Part shown: piece by piece, positions 14,966 through 23,477 of the stretch
Layout: each line of letters starts with the position of its first letter
Position numbering within the stretch: the stretch's first letter is position 1
Origin: Syntrophomonadaceae bacterium
Lineage (GTDB): Bacteria > Bacillota > Dethiobacteria > DTU022
DNA length: 23,484 bases
Reading direction: 5' to 3'
NCBI GenBank assembly: GCA_003553305.1
Contig: PWEB01000088.1
Span: 1 to 23,484, forward strand
The notes under the pieces: generated by a model
The model's database searches: none
Told to the model about the DNA's origin: nothing
What the model saw: the letters and a program-made list of their open reading frames with translations, nothing else
Program-made: the position numbers and the translations under genes

Positions 14966-17900
14966 TTGTATCTGAAAAAAATGGAATTATTTGGCTTTAA
15001 ATCTTTTGCTGAAAAAGCAGAGCTGAATCTAAGCCCTGGTATTACTGCGATAATCGGTCCAAACGGATGTGGGAAGAGCAACCTGGTAGATGCCGTGCGT
15101 TGGGCACTTGGCGAGCAAAGTGTCAAATCATTACGTGGAACCCGCATGGAAGAAATCATTTTTTCAGGCAGTGAAGACCGTAAGCAGCTTAATTTTGCTG
15201 AAGTATCGCTATCGTTTGCAGGCGCGTCGGAGTTTCTAAATCTCGATTACGATGAGATAACTATTACCAGGCGTCTTTTCCGTAGTGGAGACAGCGAATA
15301 TTATATTAACAAGTCGCCTTGCCGTTTAAAAGATGTCACAGAACTCTTTTTAGATACCGGCCTTGGAAAAGATGTCTACTCTGTAATCGGCCAGGGACGG
15401 GTTGATGAAATTATTAATAATCGCCCAGAGGAGCGCCGGGAAATCTTTGAAGAAGCAGCCGGCATATTTAAGTATAAAATGCGTAAAAGGGAGGCCAGAA
15501 GGCGGCTTGATGAGACCAGGGAAAATCTGGTCAGGGTTCAGGATTTGATTTATGAGTTGGAAACTCAGATTGAGCCTCTCCATAGCCAGGCTGAAGTAAC
15601 CCGCCAATACCGTGACCTGAAAAAGTGCATAGAAGATGAAGAACGAAAACTTCTCTCATACCATCTAAGACAAGCTCGGGAACAACTCAACAAAACAAAT
15701 AAACAACTCCAGGCTGTCAATGATGCTCTCGTTGCCTCCGCTGCTGAGGGGGGAATGCATGAAAAAGAGATCCAGGACTTAAAAAATATTATTCACGATC
15801 ATCAAAACCAAAAAAAAGAACTGGAGCAAAAATTAAGCCAGGCTTCACGAACCCTCGAACAACAGGAAAATGAATTGAAAATACTTCTCGAACGGGAAAG
15901 CCGTTTCCAGGAACAAATTGAGCAGAACCGGCAAAGATCTAAGCAGTTAGAAATGTTGGTCGAGGAGATGGCTGCCCAGAAAACCCGGACAGAAGAAGAG
16001 CTTCAGGCAAAAGAAAAAATCCTGGTTGAACAAGATAAGGCGCTCGAAGCATTGCGCGAAGATATGGCCCGTTTGGAAGAAAGTGCCCTGCCTGATGAAG
16101 TGGAACAACAGCAGCAGCGAATTTACCAGGCCGCTTCAAAAAAAGAAGCTGCCTCTTCCACAATTGAAGAATTGAAACGCCGCCTGGAGCGAATCAAAAC
16201 TCAAAAACAGACCTTGCAGGAAGAAAAATCCGGTTTACAAGAAAAAAATAATCAATCAAAAGATAATGCTGCATCTTTAGAAAAGCGTAAGCAAAGCCTG
16301 AATGCAGAACTTGCTACTGCAGAAGGCGGTGAAAAAGAACTAGCTGAAAAGGTGGAATCCTTTCGCCAAAGTCTGCAGAAAAAAAATGAAGAAGAACAAA
16401 ACAAAAAAGAAACCCTGCATGGCCTTAACAGCCGCCTCAATCTACTTCAGGAACAGGATTCAGCGCTTTCAGGGTATTACAGGGGTGTGCGGGAAGTTAT
16501 GCAGGCCCGTTCTTCTATACCGGGAATAATTGGCCCGGTAGCTGATTTAATTGAGATTGATAAAAAATATGTTCAGGCAGTTGAGTCATCAGTCGGCGGA
16601 GCCCTGCAGTACCTGGTCGCTAAAACTGAAAAAGATGTACACAGCGCAATCGATTATCTCAAAAAAAATAACCGGGGCTGGGCGACTTTTCTGCCCCTTG
16701 ATATTCTTCATAAAGCCTCTGATCCCCTGGAACGTTATTCCGGTTGGCGGGATCTCGAGGGGGTAATTGGAAAAGCATCAGATTTAGTCAAAGTCGATTC
16801 AGCTTACCAGAATGTTGTCAATTACCTGATGTCATCAATCCTGGTCTGCCGCAATTTGGAAGATGCTTCAAAAGCAGCGCGTTTTATAAAGCATAGCTGC
16901 CGGGTGGTTACTCTGGAGGGGGAAATGATTAACCCCGGTGGAATAATCCGCGGCGGCAGTGTGGCCAAACGCAGCGTCGGAATGCCTTTGGGAAGACGCA
17001 AAGAAATAGAAACCTTACAGGAACAGCAATCAGCTGCAGCAGGGGAACTGTCCAAAATCTCTGCAGAGGCAGGTAACCTCCGATCAAAGCTGGCTGAAAG
17101 TGAAAGCAGTCTGGCGGATGCTGCTGCTGAGCGGCAAAAGCTGGTTGATCAAATGAACAGCCTGCTTAGCGAAATTGATACTCTGCAAAATGAACAGAGC
17201 GTTTTAAATGACCGTATCCAGGCCGGGGAAACCGCATACCAGGAACTTGAAGATGAAGAGACCGAAATCAATCAACGTATTAGTAACCTGCAGTCTGAAA
17301 TAGAAAGCTATCATGCAGAAATTTATACCCTTGAAAGCGAGTTAGCCGGTAAGAAGGATAAATACAATAAATATCTTGAGCATAAAAAGCAGCTTGAACA
17401 AGAAATTACATCAGTTCTGGTTAAAATAAGTTCTTATCAGGAACAACGTGAAGCTCTGGCCAACCGGATTAAAGAAACAGAAGATAACATCAATAAACCC
17501 TCAGCTGAAATTACCGAAAAAGCGCAGGAGTATGAAAAGCTCAAACAGGATCTGGCTGATAACCGTGGAGAACAGCAGAATATCAGAAGCAAAATTGAAG
17601 AGTTGAATGAAGAAAAAGCAAACCGGATTACCGAGTTGGATGAGGTAGCCAAACAGTTTAACAATAAAGAAGCCGAACTCATTGATCTTGAAGAAAAAGA
17701 TCGGCGCCGCCAAAATCAATCTGCCAGGCAAGGTAAAAGGGAGCGGCAGCTTTCTATGGAACAGACCAGACTGCAGACGGAAATCAATTACCAGGAAATG
17801 CGTTACCTGGAAATTTTCCATAACCTCGATCTGGTTCAGCTTAATGATCAATATGATCCGGACGAAAGCAATCAGCAGGTTGAAAACCTCAAAGAGGATT

Positions 17901-18529
17901 TGGAAGCTTTAGGTGAGGTTAACCTGGGGGCCATCGAAGAATTAAGCAGATTAGAAGAAAGGATTAAATTTCTTAAGGATCAAAAAGAAGATTTGCAGGA
18001 AGGCGAAAACTCCTTGATCAAAGTTCTAAATGAAATAGATCAGCGTATGGAATATTATTTCAAAAGCGCATTTGAAACTATAAATGAGAATTTCAAGCAG
18101 ACATTTCAGGAACTTTTCGAGGGCGGCAAGGTAATGCTTAAGATGACCGATGAACATAATATTCTTGAATCAGGAATAGAAATAGCAGCACAACCTCCCG
18201 GTAAAAAACTGCAAAATATAAATTTATTGTCAGCCGGAGAAAAGGTTTTAACTGCAATTGCGCTTGTTTTTGCCATCCTTCGTTTTAAACCGGCACCTTT
18301 TTACTTGCTTGATGAAGTGGAATCAGCTCTTGATGATGCAAACCTATCTCGTTTTACAAATTTTTTAAAGAAACCCTCGATTAAGTCCCAGTTTATTATG
18401 ATCACTCACCGTAAAAGAACGATGGAGGAATCCGATGTGCTTTACGGGATTACTATGCCTGAACCGGGGATATCGCGCCTGATATCTCTTCAGCTGGAGG
18501 ATAAAAAAATTACAACCAGGGAGAGTTAA
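14966..18529 (+). CDS. smc: Chromosome condensation protein SMC
   Basis: ATPase that, with ScpA and ScpB, organises and segregates the chromosome. It is full length at 1187 residues. Walker A, GPNGCGKSN, is at 31-39; then a long coiled coil (about 170-500), the hinge (about 515-680, with INPGGIIRGGS), the return coiled coil (about 690-1010), and the head with signature and Walker B (LLDEVESALDD, Asp1116/Glu1117). The signature reads LSAGEK (1088-1093), not the usual LSGGEK. The start is TTG 14966 with GGGGAG (14951-14956) 9 bases upstream, giving MYLKKMELFGFKSFA, the standard start. It stops 6 bases before ftsY, so the two are co-transcribed. Confidence 0.97.
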   Translation: MYLKKMELFGFKSFAEKAELNLSPGITAIIGPNGCGKSNLVDAVRWALGEQSVKSLRGTRMEEIIFSGSEDRKQLNFAEVSLSFAGASEFLNLDYDEITITRRLFRSGDSEYYINKSPCRLKDVTELFLDTGLGKDVYSVIGQGRVDEIINNRPEERREIFEEAAGIFKYKMRKREARRRLDETRENLVRVQDLIYELETQIEPLHSQAEVTRQYRDLKKCIEDEERKLLSYHLRQAREQLNKTNKQLQAVNDALVASAAEGGMHEKEIQDLKNIIHDHQNQKKELEQKLSQASRTLEQQENELKILLERESRFQEQIEQNRQRSKQLEMLVEEMAAQKTRTEEELQAKEKILVEQDKALEALREDMARLEESALPDEVEQQQQRIYQAASKKEAASSTIEELKRRLERIKTQKQTLQEEKSGLQEKNNQSKDNAASLEKRKQSLNAELATAEGGEKELAEKVESFRQSLQKKNEEEQNKKETLHGLNSRLNLLQEQDSALSGYYRGVREVMQARSSIPGIIGPVADLIEIDKKYVQAVESSVGGALQYLVAKTEKDVHSAIDYLKKNNRGWATFLPLDILHKASDPLERYSGWRDLEGVIGKASDLVKVDSAYQNVVNYLMSSILVCRNLEDASKAARFIKHSCRVVTLEGEMINPGGIIRGGSVAKRSVGMPLGRRKEIETLQEQQSAAAGELSKISAEAGNLRSKLAESESSLADAAAERQKLVDQMNSLLSEIDTLQNEQSVLNDRIQAGETAYQELEDEETEINQRISNLQSEIESYHAEIYTLESELAGKKDKYNKYLEHKKQLEQEITSVLVKISSYQEQREALANRIKETEDNINKPSAEITEKAQEYEKLKQDLADNRGEQQNIRSKIEELNEEKANRITELDEVAKQFNNKEAELIDLEEKDRRRQNQSARQGKRERQLSMEQTRLQTEINYQEMRYLEIFHNLDLVQLNDQYDPDESNQQVENLKEDLEALGEVNLGAIEELSRLEERIKFLKDQKEDLQEGENSLIKVLNEIDQRMEYYFKSAFETINENFKQTFQELFEGGKVMLKMTDEHNILESGIEIAAQPPGKKLQNINLLSAGEKVLTAIALVFAILRFKPAPFYLLDEVESALDDANLSRFTNFLKKPSIKSQFIMITHRKRTMEESDVLYGITMPEPGISRLISLQLEDKKITTRES

Positions 18530-18535
18530 AGATCA

Positions 18536-19444
18536 ATGAGCCTGTTGAATCAGTTTAAGACAAGTTTAGCCCGCAGTAAATCCGGTTTTGTCGATCGTCT
18601 GGGCAGCCTGTTTGGGAGCGGTGAAATTAACGATGAATTTTTTGAAGAGTTAGAAGAAACCCTGGTTAGTGGTGATGTAGGGGTCCAGACCAGCCTCAAG
18701 TTGGTTGATCAGTTAAGAGAAGCAATCGGAAATCAGAAAGTCAAAGAAAGAGAAGAAGCGCGAAAGCTGCTGATACAGATCATCACAGATACCATGTCTT
18801 CTGGCGAAAATTCAACACTGGCAGATCAAAAGCCTGCAGTAATATTACTGGTAGGTGTGAACGGTTCCGGTAAAACGACTTCAGCAGCAAAACTTGCAAA
18901 TTTATACCGTCAGCAGGGCAAAAAAGTGCTTCTTGTTGCAGGTGATACCTTCCGGGCTGCCGCTATCGAGCAGCTGGAAATTTGGTCCGGACGAGCCGGA
19001 GTTGATTTGATCAAGCAGGAACCGGGCTCAGATCCTTCAGCCCTCTTCTTTGATGCTATGAATGCTGCTAAAGCCAGGGATGCAGATGTGGTGATCGGTG
19101 ATACTGCCGGAAGGCTGCATAGTAAATACAACCTGATGAAAGAATTAAACAAGATTTACCGTGTAGTGGGCCGGAACCTGCCGGGCGCTCCCCACCAGGT
19201 GCTACTGGTAGTTGATGCTACCACCGGTCAGAATGCTGTCGCCCAGGCTCGAAGTTTTAATGAAGCGCTTGCTCTAGACGGGCTTATCCTGGCCAAACTT
19301 GACGGGACTGCCCGGGGAGGAATTGTGATCAATATACAGGATGAACTGGAAATACCGGTTAGCTATGTGGGAACCGGGGAAAAAATTGAAGATCTTGCCC
19401 CGTTTAATGCGGCAGATTTTGCCCATGCCCTGCTGGAAGACTAG
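18536..19444 (+). CDS. ftsY: Signal recognition particle receptor FtsY
   Basis: GTPase that docks SRP-ribosome complexes at the membrane translocon. It has the N and G domains with GVNGSGKTT (residues 107-115), DTFRAAA, DTAGRLH, TKLDGTARGG and a final GTGE segment. The acidic A domain seen in enterobacterial FtsY is absent, as in many Bacillota; 302 residues is typical of that short form. The start is ATG 18536, with GGGAGAG about 10 bases upstream overlapping the smc end. A 95-base gap with a promoter and hairpin follows it. Confidence 0.97.
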   Translation: MSLLNQFKTSLARSKSGFVDRLGSLFGSGEINDEFFEELEETLVSGDVGVQTSLKLVDQLREAIGNQKVKEREEARKLLIQIITDTMSSGENSTLADQKPAVILLVGVNGSGKTTSAAKLANLYRQQGKKVLLVAGDTFRAAAIEQLEIWSGRAGVDLIKQEPGSDPSALFFDAMNAAKARDADVVIGDTAGRLHSKYNLMKELNKIYRVVGRNLPGAPHQVLLVVDATTGQNAVAQARSFNEALALDGLILAKLDGTARGGIVINIQDELEIPVSYVGTGEKIEDLAPFNAADFAHALLED

Positions 19445-19474
19445 AATACTCCTATAAAAAATCCAAAATAAGGT

Positions 19475-19503
19475 TTGCTTTATTGTTCTTTTTTTGTTAT
19501 ACT
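19475..19503 (+). promoter_or_regulatory. Promoter candidate for ylxM-ffh
   Basis: TTGCTT (19475-19480), a 17-base spacer and TATACT (19498-19503), with a TGn extension at 19495-19497. The predicted transcript start (about 19510) falls inside the 5' arm of the downstream hairpin. Confidence 0.6.
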
Positions 19504-19504
19504 T

Positions 19505-19534
19505 CCTCTGTTAAGCTTTTTGCCTTGACAGAGG
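19505..19534 (+). promoter_or_regulatory. Hairpin that encloses the ylxM ribosome binding site
   Basis: CCTCTGTTAAG (19505-19515) pairs with CTTGACAGAGG (19524-19534) over 11 positions (ten Watson-Crick pairs and one T-G), with an 8-base loop. The last bases, AGAGG, are the core of the ylxM binding site (ATG at 19540). No T-run follows, so it is not a terminator. It would hide the binding site in any transcript that contains both arms. Confidence 0.6.
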
Positions 19535-19539
19535 TGGAT

Positions 19540-19887
19540 ATGCTCGAAAAATTAAACAGGATTAATTTACTCTACGATTTCTACGCGCCCTTGCTTACAG
19601 AGCGTCAGCAGCAAGCTTTGCATTTGTACTTTAGCGAGAACTATTCTTTGGCTGAGATCGCTGGAGAATATAATACAAGCAGGCAGGCTGTCTACGATCT
19701 TATCAGGAGGGCCCTGGAGTCTATTGAGAATTTTGAGGAAAAGCTTGGGCTTTACAAAACATTTAATTATCAGCAGGAGCTTTTGGCAGAGGCAGATCAA
19801 CTGTTGGAACAGGAAAGTTTAAAAAAGGAAGATTTAAAGCGGTTGCAAAAGATAATCGCAGATCTTCGCTCCAGCAGCGAACAGTAG
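19540..19887 (+). CDS. ylxM: YlxM/p13-family SRP-associated DNA/RNA-binding protein
   Basis: Small helix-turn-helix protein (sigma-70 region-4-like fold) nearly always encoded just before ffh. In streptococci, YlxM associates with SRP components. The motif LTERQQQALHLYFSENYSLA followed by EIAGEYNTSRQAVYDLIRRA is the helix-turn-helix. The rest is helical and charged. I chose ATG 19540, with AGAGGTGG directly upstream, giving 115 residues, the family size. The frame extends in-frame upstream to 19483, but that stretch covers the promoter and is not protein-like. It lies 15 bases before ffh. Confidence 0.93.
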   Translation: MLEKLNRINLLYDFYAPLLTERQQQALHLYFSENYSLAEIAGEYNTSRQAVYDLIRRALESIENFEEKLGLYKTFNYQQELLAEADQLLEQESLKKEDLKRLQKIIADLRSSSEQ

Positions 19888-19902
19888 GAGTGAAATTATA
19901 TT

Positions 19903-21249
19903 ATGTTTTCAAACCTGGGTGAAAAACTGCAGAATACGCTTCGCCGGCTCAAAGGCAAAGGTAAGTTGAATGAAAAAGATGTGGACGCGGCGATGCGGGA
20001 AATCAGGTTAGCTTTACTGGAAGCTGACGTAAACTTCAAAGTGGTTAAGGATTTCGTGGCTGCAGTGCGTGAGAGAGCAGTCGGGCACGAAGTTATGAGC
20101 AGCCTTACTCCCGGTCAGCAGGTTGTGAAAATTGTTAATGAAGAGATGACCAGGTTGATGGGTCAGGATCAGAGCACCCTTAGTTTCACCAGGGGGCAAA
20201 CCTCAATCATGATGGTCGGATTGCAGGGTTCAGGTAAGACTACTACTGCTGTTAAGCTGGCTTCTCATTTGAAGCGTGAGGGACGGAGCCCTTTCCTGGT
20301 TGCTGCCGATATTTATCGCCCGGGTGCGGTTAAGCAGTTGGAGGTCCTTACCGAATCAATCGGTGTTAAGTCTTACAGCAATTTAGAAGAAGATCCCGTC
20401 AAAATATGCAGCGAGGGCTTAAAAATGGCTGAACGCGAAGGTTGTGACGTCACAATCATTGATACGGCGGGACGTTTGCATCTAGATGATGAAATGATGT
20501 CTGAAATTACCGAGATAAAAAACACTATCAACCCCGATGAAGTTTTATTGGTGGTTGATGCGATGACCGGACAGGATGCAGTTAATGCCGCGTCTTCATT
20601 CCAGGAAGCACTTGGATTAAGTGGAGTTATTTTAACCAAACTTGATGGAGATACTCGCGGTGGAGCGGCTTTATCCGTCCGGGCAGTGACCGGATGTCCT
20701 GTAAAATATGTCGGGGTTGGTGAAAAACTAGATGCCCTTGAACCTTTTTACCCGGACCGGATGGCTTCCCGTATTTTGGGGATGGGCGATGTTCTTTCCC
20801 TGATTGACAAAGCGGAAGCTTCTATAGACCAGGATAAAGCAAAAGAAATGGAACAGAAGTTGCGTAAACAGCAGTTTACTTTAGATGATTTCAAGGATCA
20901 GATCGCTCAGCTGCGCGGAATGGGCTCATTAGAAGAAATCATGAATATGCTGCCTGAAGCCGGCAACCTTCCCAAAGAAGTTAAACAGATGTCGATGAAT
21001 GAAGACAACTTTAAGCGGGTTGAAGCAATTATCGGGTCGATGACAAAGGGTGAGCGTCAAAACCCTGCAATATTAAACAGCAGCCGCCGTCGCAGGATTG
21101 CCATGGGCAGCGGGACTACCGTTCAGGATATCAATCGACTGATCAATCAGTTTAACCAGATGCAGAAAATGTTTAAACAAATGGGAGGCGCAGATAAAAA
21201 AGGGGCTTCGAAAAAAATGAAAAAAATGAAGAAGAGATTTCCGTTTTAA
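19903..21249 (+). CDS. ffh: Signal recognition particle protein Ffh
   Basis: GTPase subunit of SRP; binds signal peptides on the ribosome with the small SRP RNA. The N domain is at about 1-100. The G domain has GLQGSGKTT (residues 106-114), DIYRPGA, DTAGRLH and TKLDGDTRGG. A methionine-rich M domain (about 305-448) includes SRRRRIAMGSG, the RNA-binding motif, and a basic end (KKMKKMKKRFPF). 448 residues is normal. The start is ATG 19903, with AGGAG (19886-19890) 12 bases upstream, overlapping the ylxM stop. The SRP RNA gene is not in the window. Confidence 0.98.
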   Translation: MFSNLGEKLQNTLRRLKGKGKLNEKDVDAAMREIRLALLEADVNFKVVKDFVAAVRERAVGHEVMSSLTPGQQVVKIVNEEMTRLMGQDQSTLSFTRGQTSIMMVGLQGSGKTTTAVKLASHLKREGRSPFLVAADIYRPGAVKQLEVLTESIGVKSYSNLEEDPVKICSEGLKMAEREGCDVTIIDTAGRLHLDDEMMSEITEIKNTINPDEVLLVVDAMTGQDAVNAASSFQEALGLSGVILTKLDGDTRGGAALSVRAVTGCPVKYVGVGEKLDALEPFYPDRMASRILGMGDVLSLIDKAEASIDQDKAKEMEQKLRKQQFTLDDFKDQIAQLRGMGSLEEIMNMLPEAGNLPKEVKQMSMNEDNFKRVEAIIGSMTKGERQNPAILNSSRRRRIAMGSGTTVQDINRLINQFNQMQKMFKQMGGADKKGASKKMKKMKKRFPF

Positions 21250-21319
21250 AGACAACCCGGATAGTTTGTTCCGGTTAACATAGATTAGGAGTTTAGTTAA
21301 ATTATGGAGGTGAAAATCA

Positions 21320-21562
21320 TTGGCAGTACGCATAAGATTAAAGAGAATGGGTGCGAAGAAAAAGCCTGCATACCGTATTGTGGTAGCAGATAATCGCTAT
21401 CCTCGGGACGGGCGCTTTATTGAAGAAATCGGTTATTATAATCCTACAACCGAACCGACAACGTTTGAGGTCGATGCAGAAAAGGTTCAGCAATGGCTTT
21501 CAAAGGGAGCAAGGCCTTCGGATACTGTTAAGGCCCTTTTAAATAAAGCCGGTTTGAGTTAG
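21320..21562 (+). CDS. rpsP: 30S ribosomal protein bS16
   Basis: An 80-residue small-subunit protein opening MAVRIRLKRMGAKKKPAYRIVV, with RDGRFIEEIGYYNP, the bS16 signature. The start is TTG 21320, with GGAGGTGA (21306-21313) upstream. It heads the conserved rpsP-khpA-rimM-trmD-rplS set and lies 70 bases after ffh, where I see no T-tract terminator. Confidence 0.98.
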   Translation: MAVRIRLKRMGAKKKPAYRIVVADNRYPRDGRFIEEIGYYNPTTEPTTFEVDAEKVQQWLSKGARPSDTVKALLNKAGLS

Positions 21563-21587
21563 TAGTTCTGCAGGGAGGTCGGTTTAA

Positions 21588-21818
21588 ATGAAGCAGCTAC
21601 TGGAACATTTGGCTAAAGCTTTAGTTGACGAGCCGGATCAGGTAGATGTTAAAGAGATTGAAAGTGATCGATTAATAATCCTTGAGCTGCGGGTTGCCGA
21701 AAAAGATATGGGAAAAGTTATCGGTAAGCAGGGACGGATAGCCAAGGCTATCAGAACAGTTGTCAACGCAGCGGCAGCGAGTGAAAATAAACGGGTAGTT
21801 GTTGAAATTGTCGAGTGA
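21588..21818 (+). CDS. khpA: KH-domain RNA-binding protein KhpA (YlqC)
   Basis: A 76-residue single KH domain with the GxxG loop GKQG (residues 46-49) inside VIGKQGRIAKAIR. In other Bacillota, KhpA binds RNA and pairs with KhpB (Jag/EloR). The start is ATG 21588, with GGGAGG (21573-21578) 9 bases upstream. The gene's end overlaps the likely rimM start, as expected for a tightly coupled pair. Confidence 0.95.
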   Translation: MKQLLEHLAKALVDEPDQVDVKEIESDRLIILELRVAEKDMGKVIGKQGRIAKAIRTVVNAAAASENKRVVVEIVE

Positions 21819-22332
21819 AAATGAAGCGGTTATCGGTAAAGTTATAGCTCCACATGGTGTTGATGGACGGGTCAAGGTTTATCCATTTTCTGATTTCCCT
21901 GAACGGGTTCACTCCCTGGAAGATGTTCATCTGGAGTTAGAAACAGAGCGAAAAAAATATATTGTGGAAAAAACCAGTATCCATGGTCGTTTCTGGTTGA
22001 TTAAACTGCAGGGTATTGATACAAGGGTTCAAGCTGAAAGGCTTCGGGAAAGCAATATTGTGATTCCGCTGCAGGAAAGGGTTTCTCTGCCGGAGGATGC
22101 TTATTACCATGATCAGTTGATTGGCCTGGAAGTTTACAGCACAGATGGAGAATTATTGGGTCACATCACCGATGTTGTTTCAAACGGTGGTCATGATCAA
22201 CTCCTGCTTAAAAGAACTGGCCAGGAAAAGAAGGAAAGCTTTATACCGGCGGTTAAAGAATTTGTCAGAGAAATTGATTTATCTGCAGGGATTATGATTG
22301 TTAATTTGCCGGAAGGATTGCTTGATTTATAA
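21808..22332 (+). CDS. rimM: Ribosome maturation factor RimM
   Basis: Assists 30S head assembly around S19. The N-terminal RimM domain begins VIGKVIAPHGVDGRVKV; the C-terminal PRC-barrel begins near DAYYHDQLIGLEVY. Three in-frame TTG codons (21799, 21802, 21808) are possible starts and none has a good binding site. 21808 is 9 bases from GGGTAG (21793-21798) and gives 174 residues. All three overlap the end of khpA, so translation is probably coupled. The function is secure, the exact start is not. Confidence 0.94.
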   Translation: MSSENEAVIGKVIAPHGVDGRVKVYPFSDFPERVHSLEDVHLELETERKKYIVEKTSIHGRFWLIKLQGIDTRVQAERLRESNIVIPLQERVSLPEDAYYHDQLIGLEVYSTDGELLGHITDVVSNGGHDQLLLKRTGQEKKESFIPAVKEFVREIDLSAGIMIVNLPEGLLDL

Positions 22333-22346
22333 GGGAGCCGATTAAG

Positions 22347-23084
22347 ATGAAGATTGACCTGGTTACAATTTTCCCCGGGATTCTGGAAGGTCCTTTTAAA
22401 GAAAGTATGATTAAAAGGGCTATCGATCAGGGTTTGGTGGAAATTAGCCTGGTTGATTTAAGGGATTATACTCATGACCGGCACCACCAGGTGGATGATA
22501 CCCCTTACGGTGGAGGTAAGGGCATGATATTAAAACCGGAACCGCTCTTTGAGGCAGTGGAAGATCTTAAGGCTAAAGCAAATGAGGAACATCCATGGGT
22601 CATTCTGTTGACCCCCCAGGGGGAACGATTCAACCAGCAGTTAGCCCATGACCTGAGTTGTAAGAAGCACTTAATCTTAATTTGTGGACGTTATGAAGGT
22701 GTAGATGAAAGAGTACGCAGTGCTTTAGTGGATCAGGAGATTTCAATCGGTGATTATGTGTTGACCGGTGGGGAACTCGCATCTGCTGTACTGGTTGATG
22801 CTGTAGTTCGATTATTACCCGGTTTTTTGGCAGAAGAGGCTTCAGTGAATGAATCATTTACAGAACCATTGCTGGAGCATCCTCATTATACACGTCCTCC
22901 TGTCTACCGGGGGATGGAAGTGCCGCCGGTTTTAATGTCCGGGAATCATGCTGAAATAGCACGTTGGCGAAGAGAACAGTCGGTTATAAGAACCTATGAG
23001 CGGCGTCCTGATTTATTGGACACGTCAATTCTTATGCCGGAGGTTGAAATTATATTGAACAATATAAAAAATAAAGAGACTTAA
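22347..23084 (+). CDS. trmD: tRNA (guanine37-N1)-methyltransferase
   Basis: Methylates G37 next to the anticodon using S-adenosylmethionine, preventing +1 frameshifts. SPOUT-class trefoil-knot motifs are clear: LTPQGERFNQ, ICGRYEGVDERV and IGDYVLTGGELA. The length (245 residues) is standard. The start is ATG 22347, with GGGAG (22333-22337) 9 bases upstream, 14 bases after rimM. Confidence 0.98.
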   Translation: MKIDLVTIFPGILEGPFKESMIKRAIDQGLVEISLVDLRDYTHDRHHQVDDTPYGGGKGMILKPEPLFEAVEDLKAKANEEHPWVILLTPQGERFNQQLAHDLSCKKHLILICGRYEGVDERVRSALVDQEISIGDYVLTGGELASAVLVDAVVRLLPGFLAEEASVNESFTEPLLEHPHYTRPPVYRGMEVPPVLMSGNHAEIARWRREQSVIRTYERRPDLLDTSILMPEVEIILNNIKNKET

Positions 23085-23135
23085 AAAGTAAGTATGTATG
23101 CAATAATTATCCACTGAGTGAAGGAGGTATTTAAG

Positions 23136-23477
23136 TTGGATTTAGTAAAAGAAGTTGAAAAGCGAAATATGAGAACTGATTTGCCGCATTTTATTCCCGG
23201 AGACTCGGTTAAAGTACATGTTAAAGTTATCGAAGGGGCCCGGGAGAGAACCCAGGCATTCGAAGGGGTAGTAATCAGGCGTCAGGGGAGCGGAATGAGA
23301 GAGACTTTTACTGTCAGACGGTTATCATTCGGTATCGGGGTTGAAAGGGTCTTTCCTATTCACGCGCCTTCAGTTGATCGGATTGAAGTTGTCAAAAAAG
23401 GCCGGGTTCGGCGGGCGAAACTCTATTATTTACGGAAGCGCAAAGGTAAGGCGGCACGTATCAGAGAACGCCGATAA
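23136..23477 (+). CDS. rplS: 50S ribosomal protein bL19
   Basis: Large-subunit protein near the 30S-50S interface. It reads MDLVKEVEKRNMRTDLPHF, with GDSVKVHVKVIEGARERTQAFEGVVI, and has the basic C-terminus RVRRAKLYYLRKRKGKAARI. I chose TTG 23136, since AAGGAGG (23121-23127) lies 8 bases upstream and this gives the usual length (113 residues). The in-frame GTG at 23118 precedes that site. The window ends 7 bases after the stop, so its terminator is not visible. Confidence 0.98.
   Translation: MDLVKEVEKRNMRTDLPHFIPGDSVKVHVKVIEGARERTQAFEGVVIRRQGSGMRETFTVRRLSFGIGVERVFPIHAPSVDRIEVVKKGRVRRAKLYYLRKRKGKAARIRERR

Noticed and set aside
21254..21276. Seven-pair stem with one bulged base between ffh and rpsP
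   Set aside because: No T-run follows and the bulge weakens it; it is not a credible terminator, and no known S16 leader structure is recognised.
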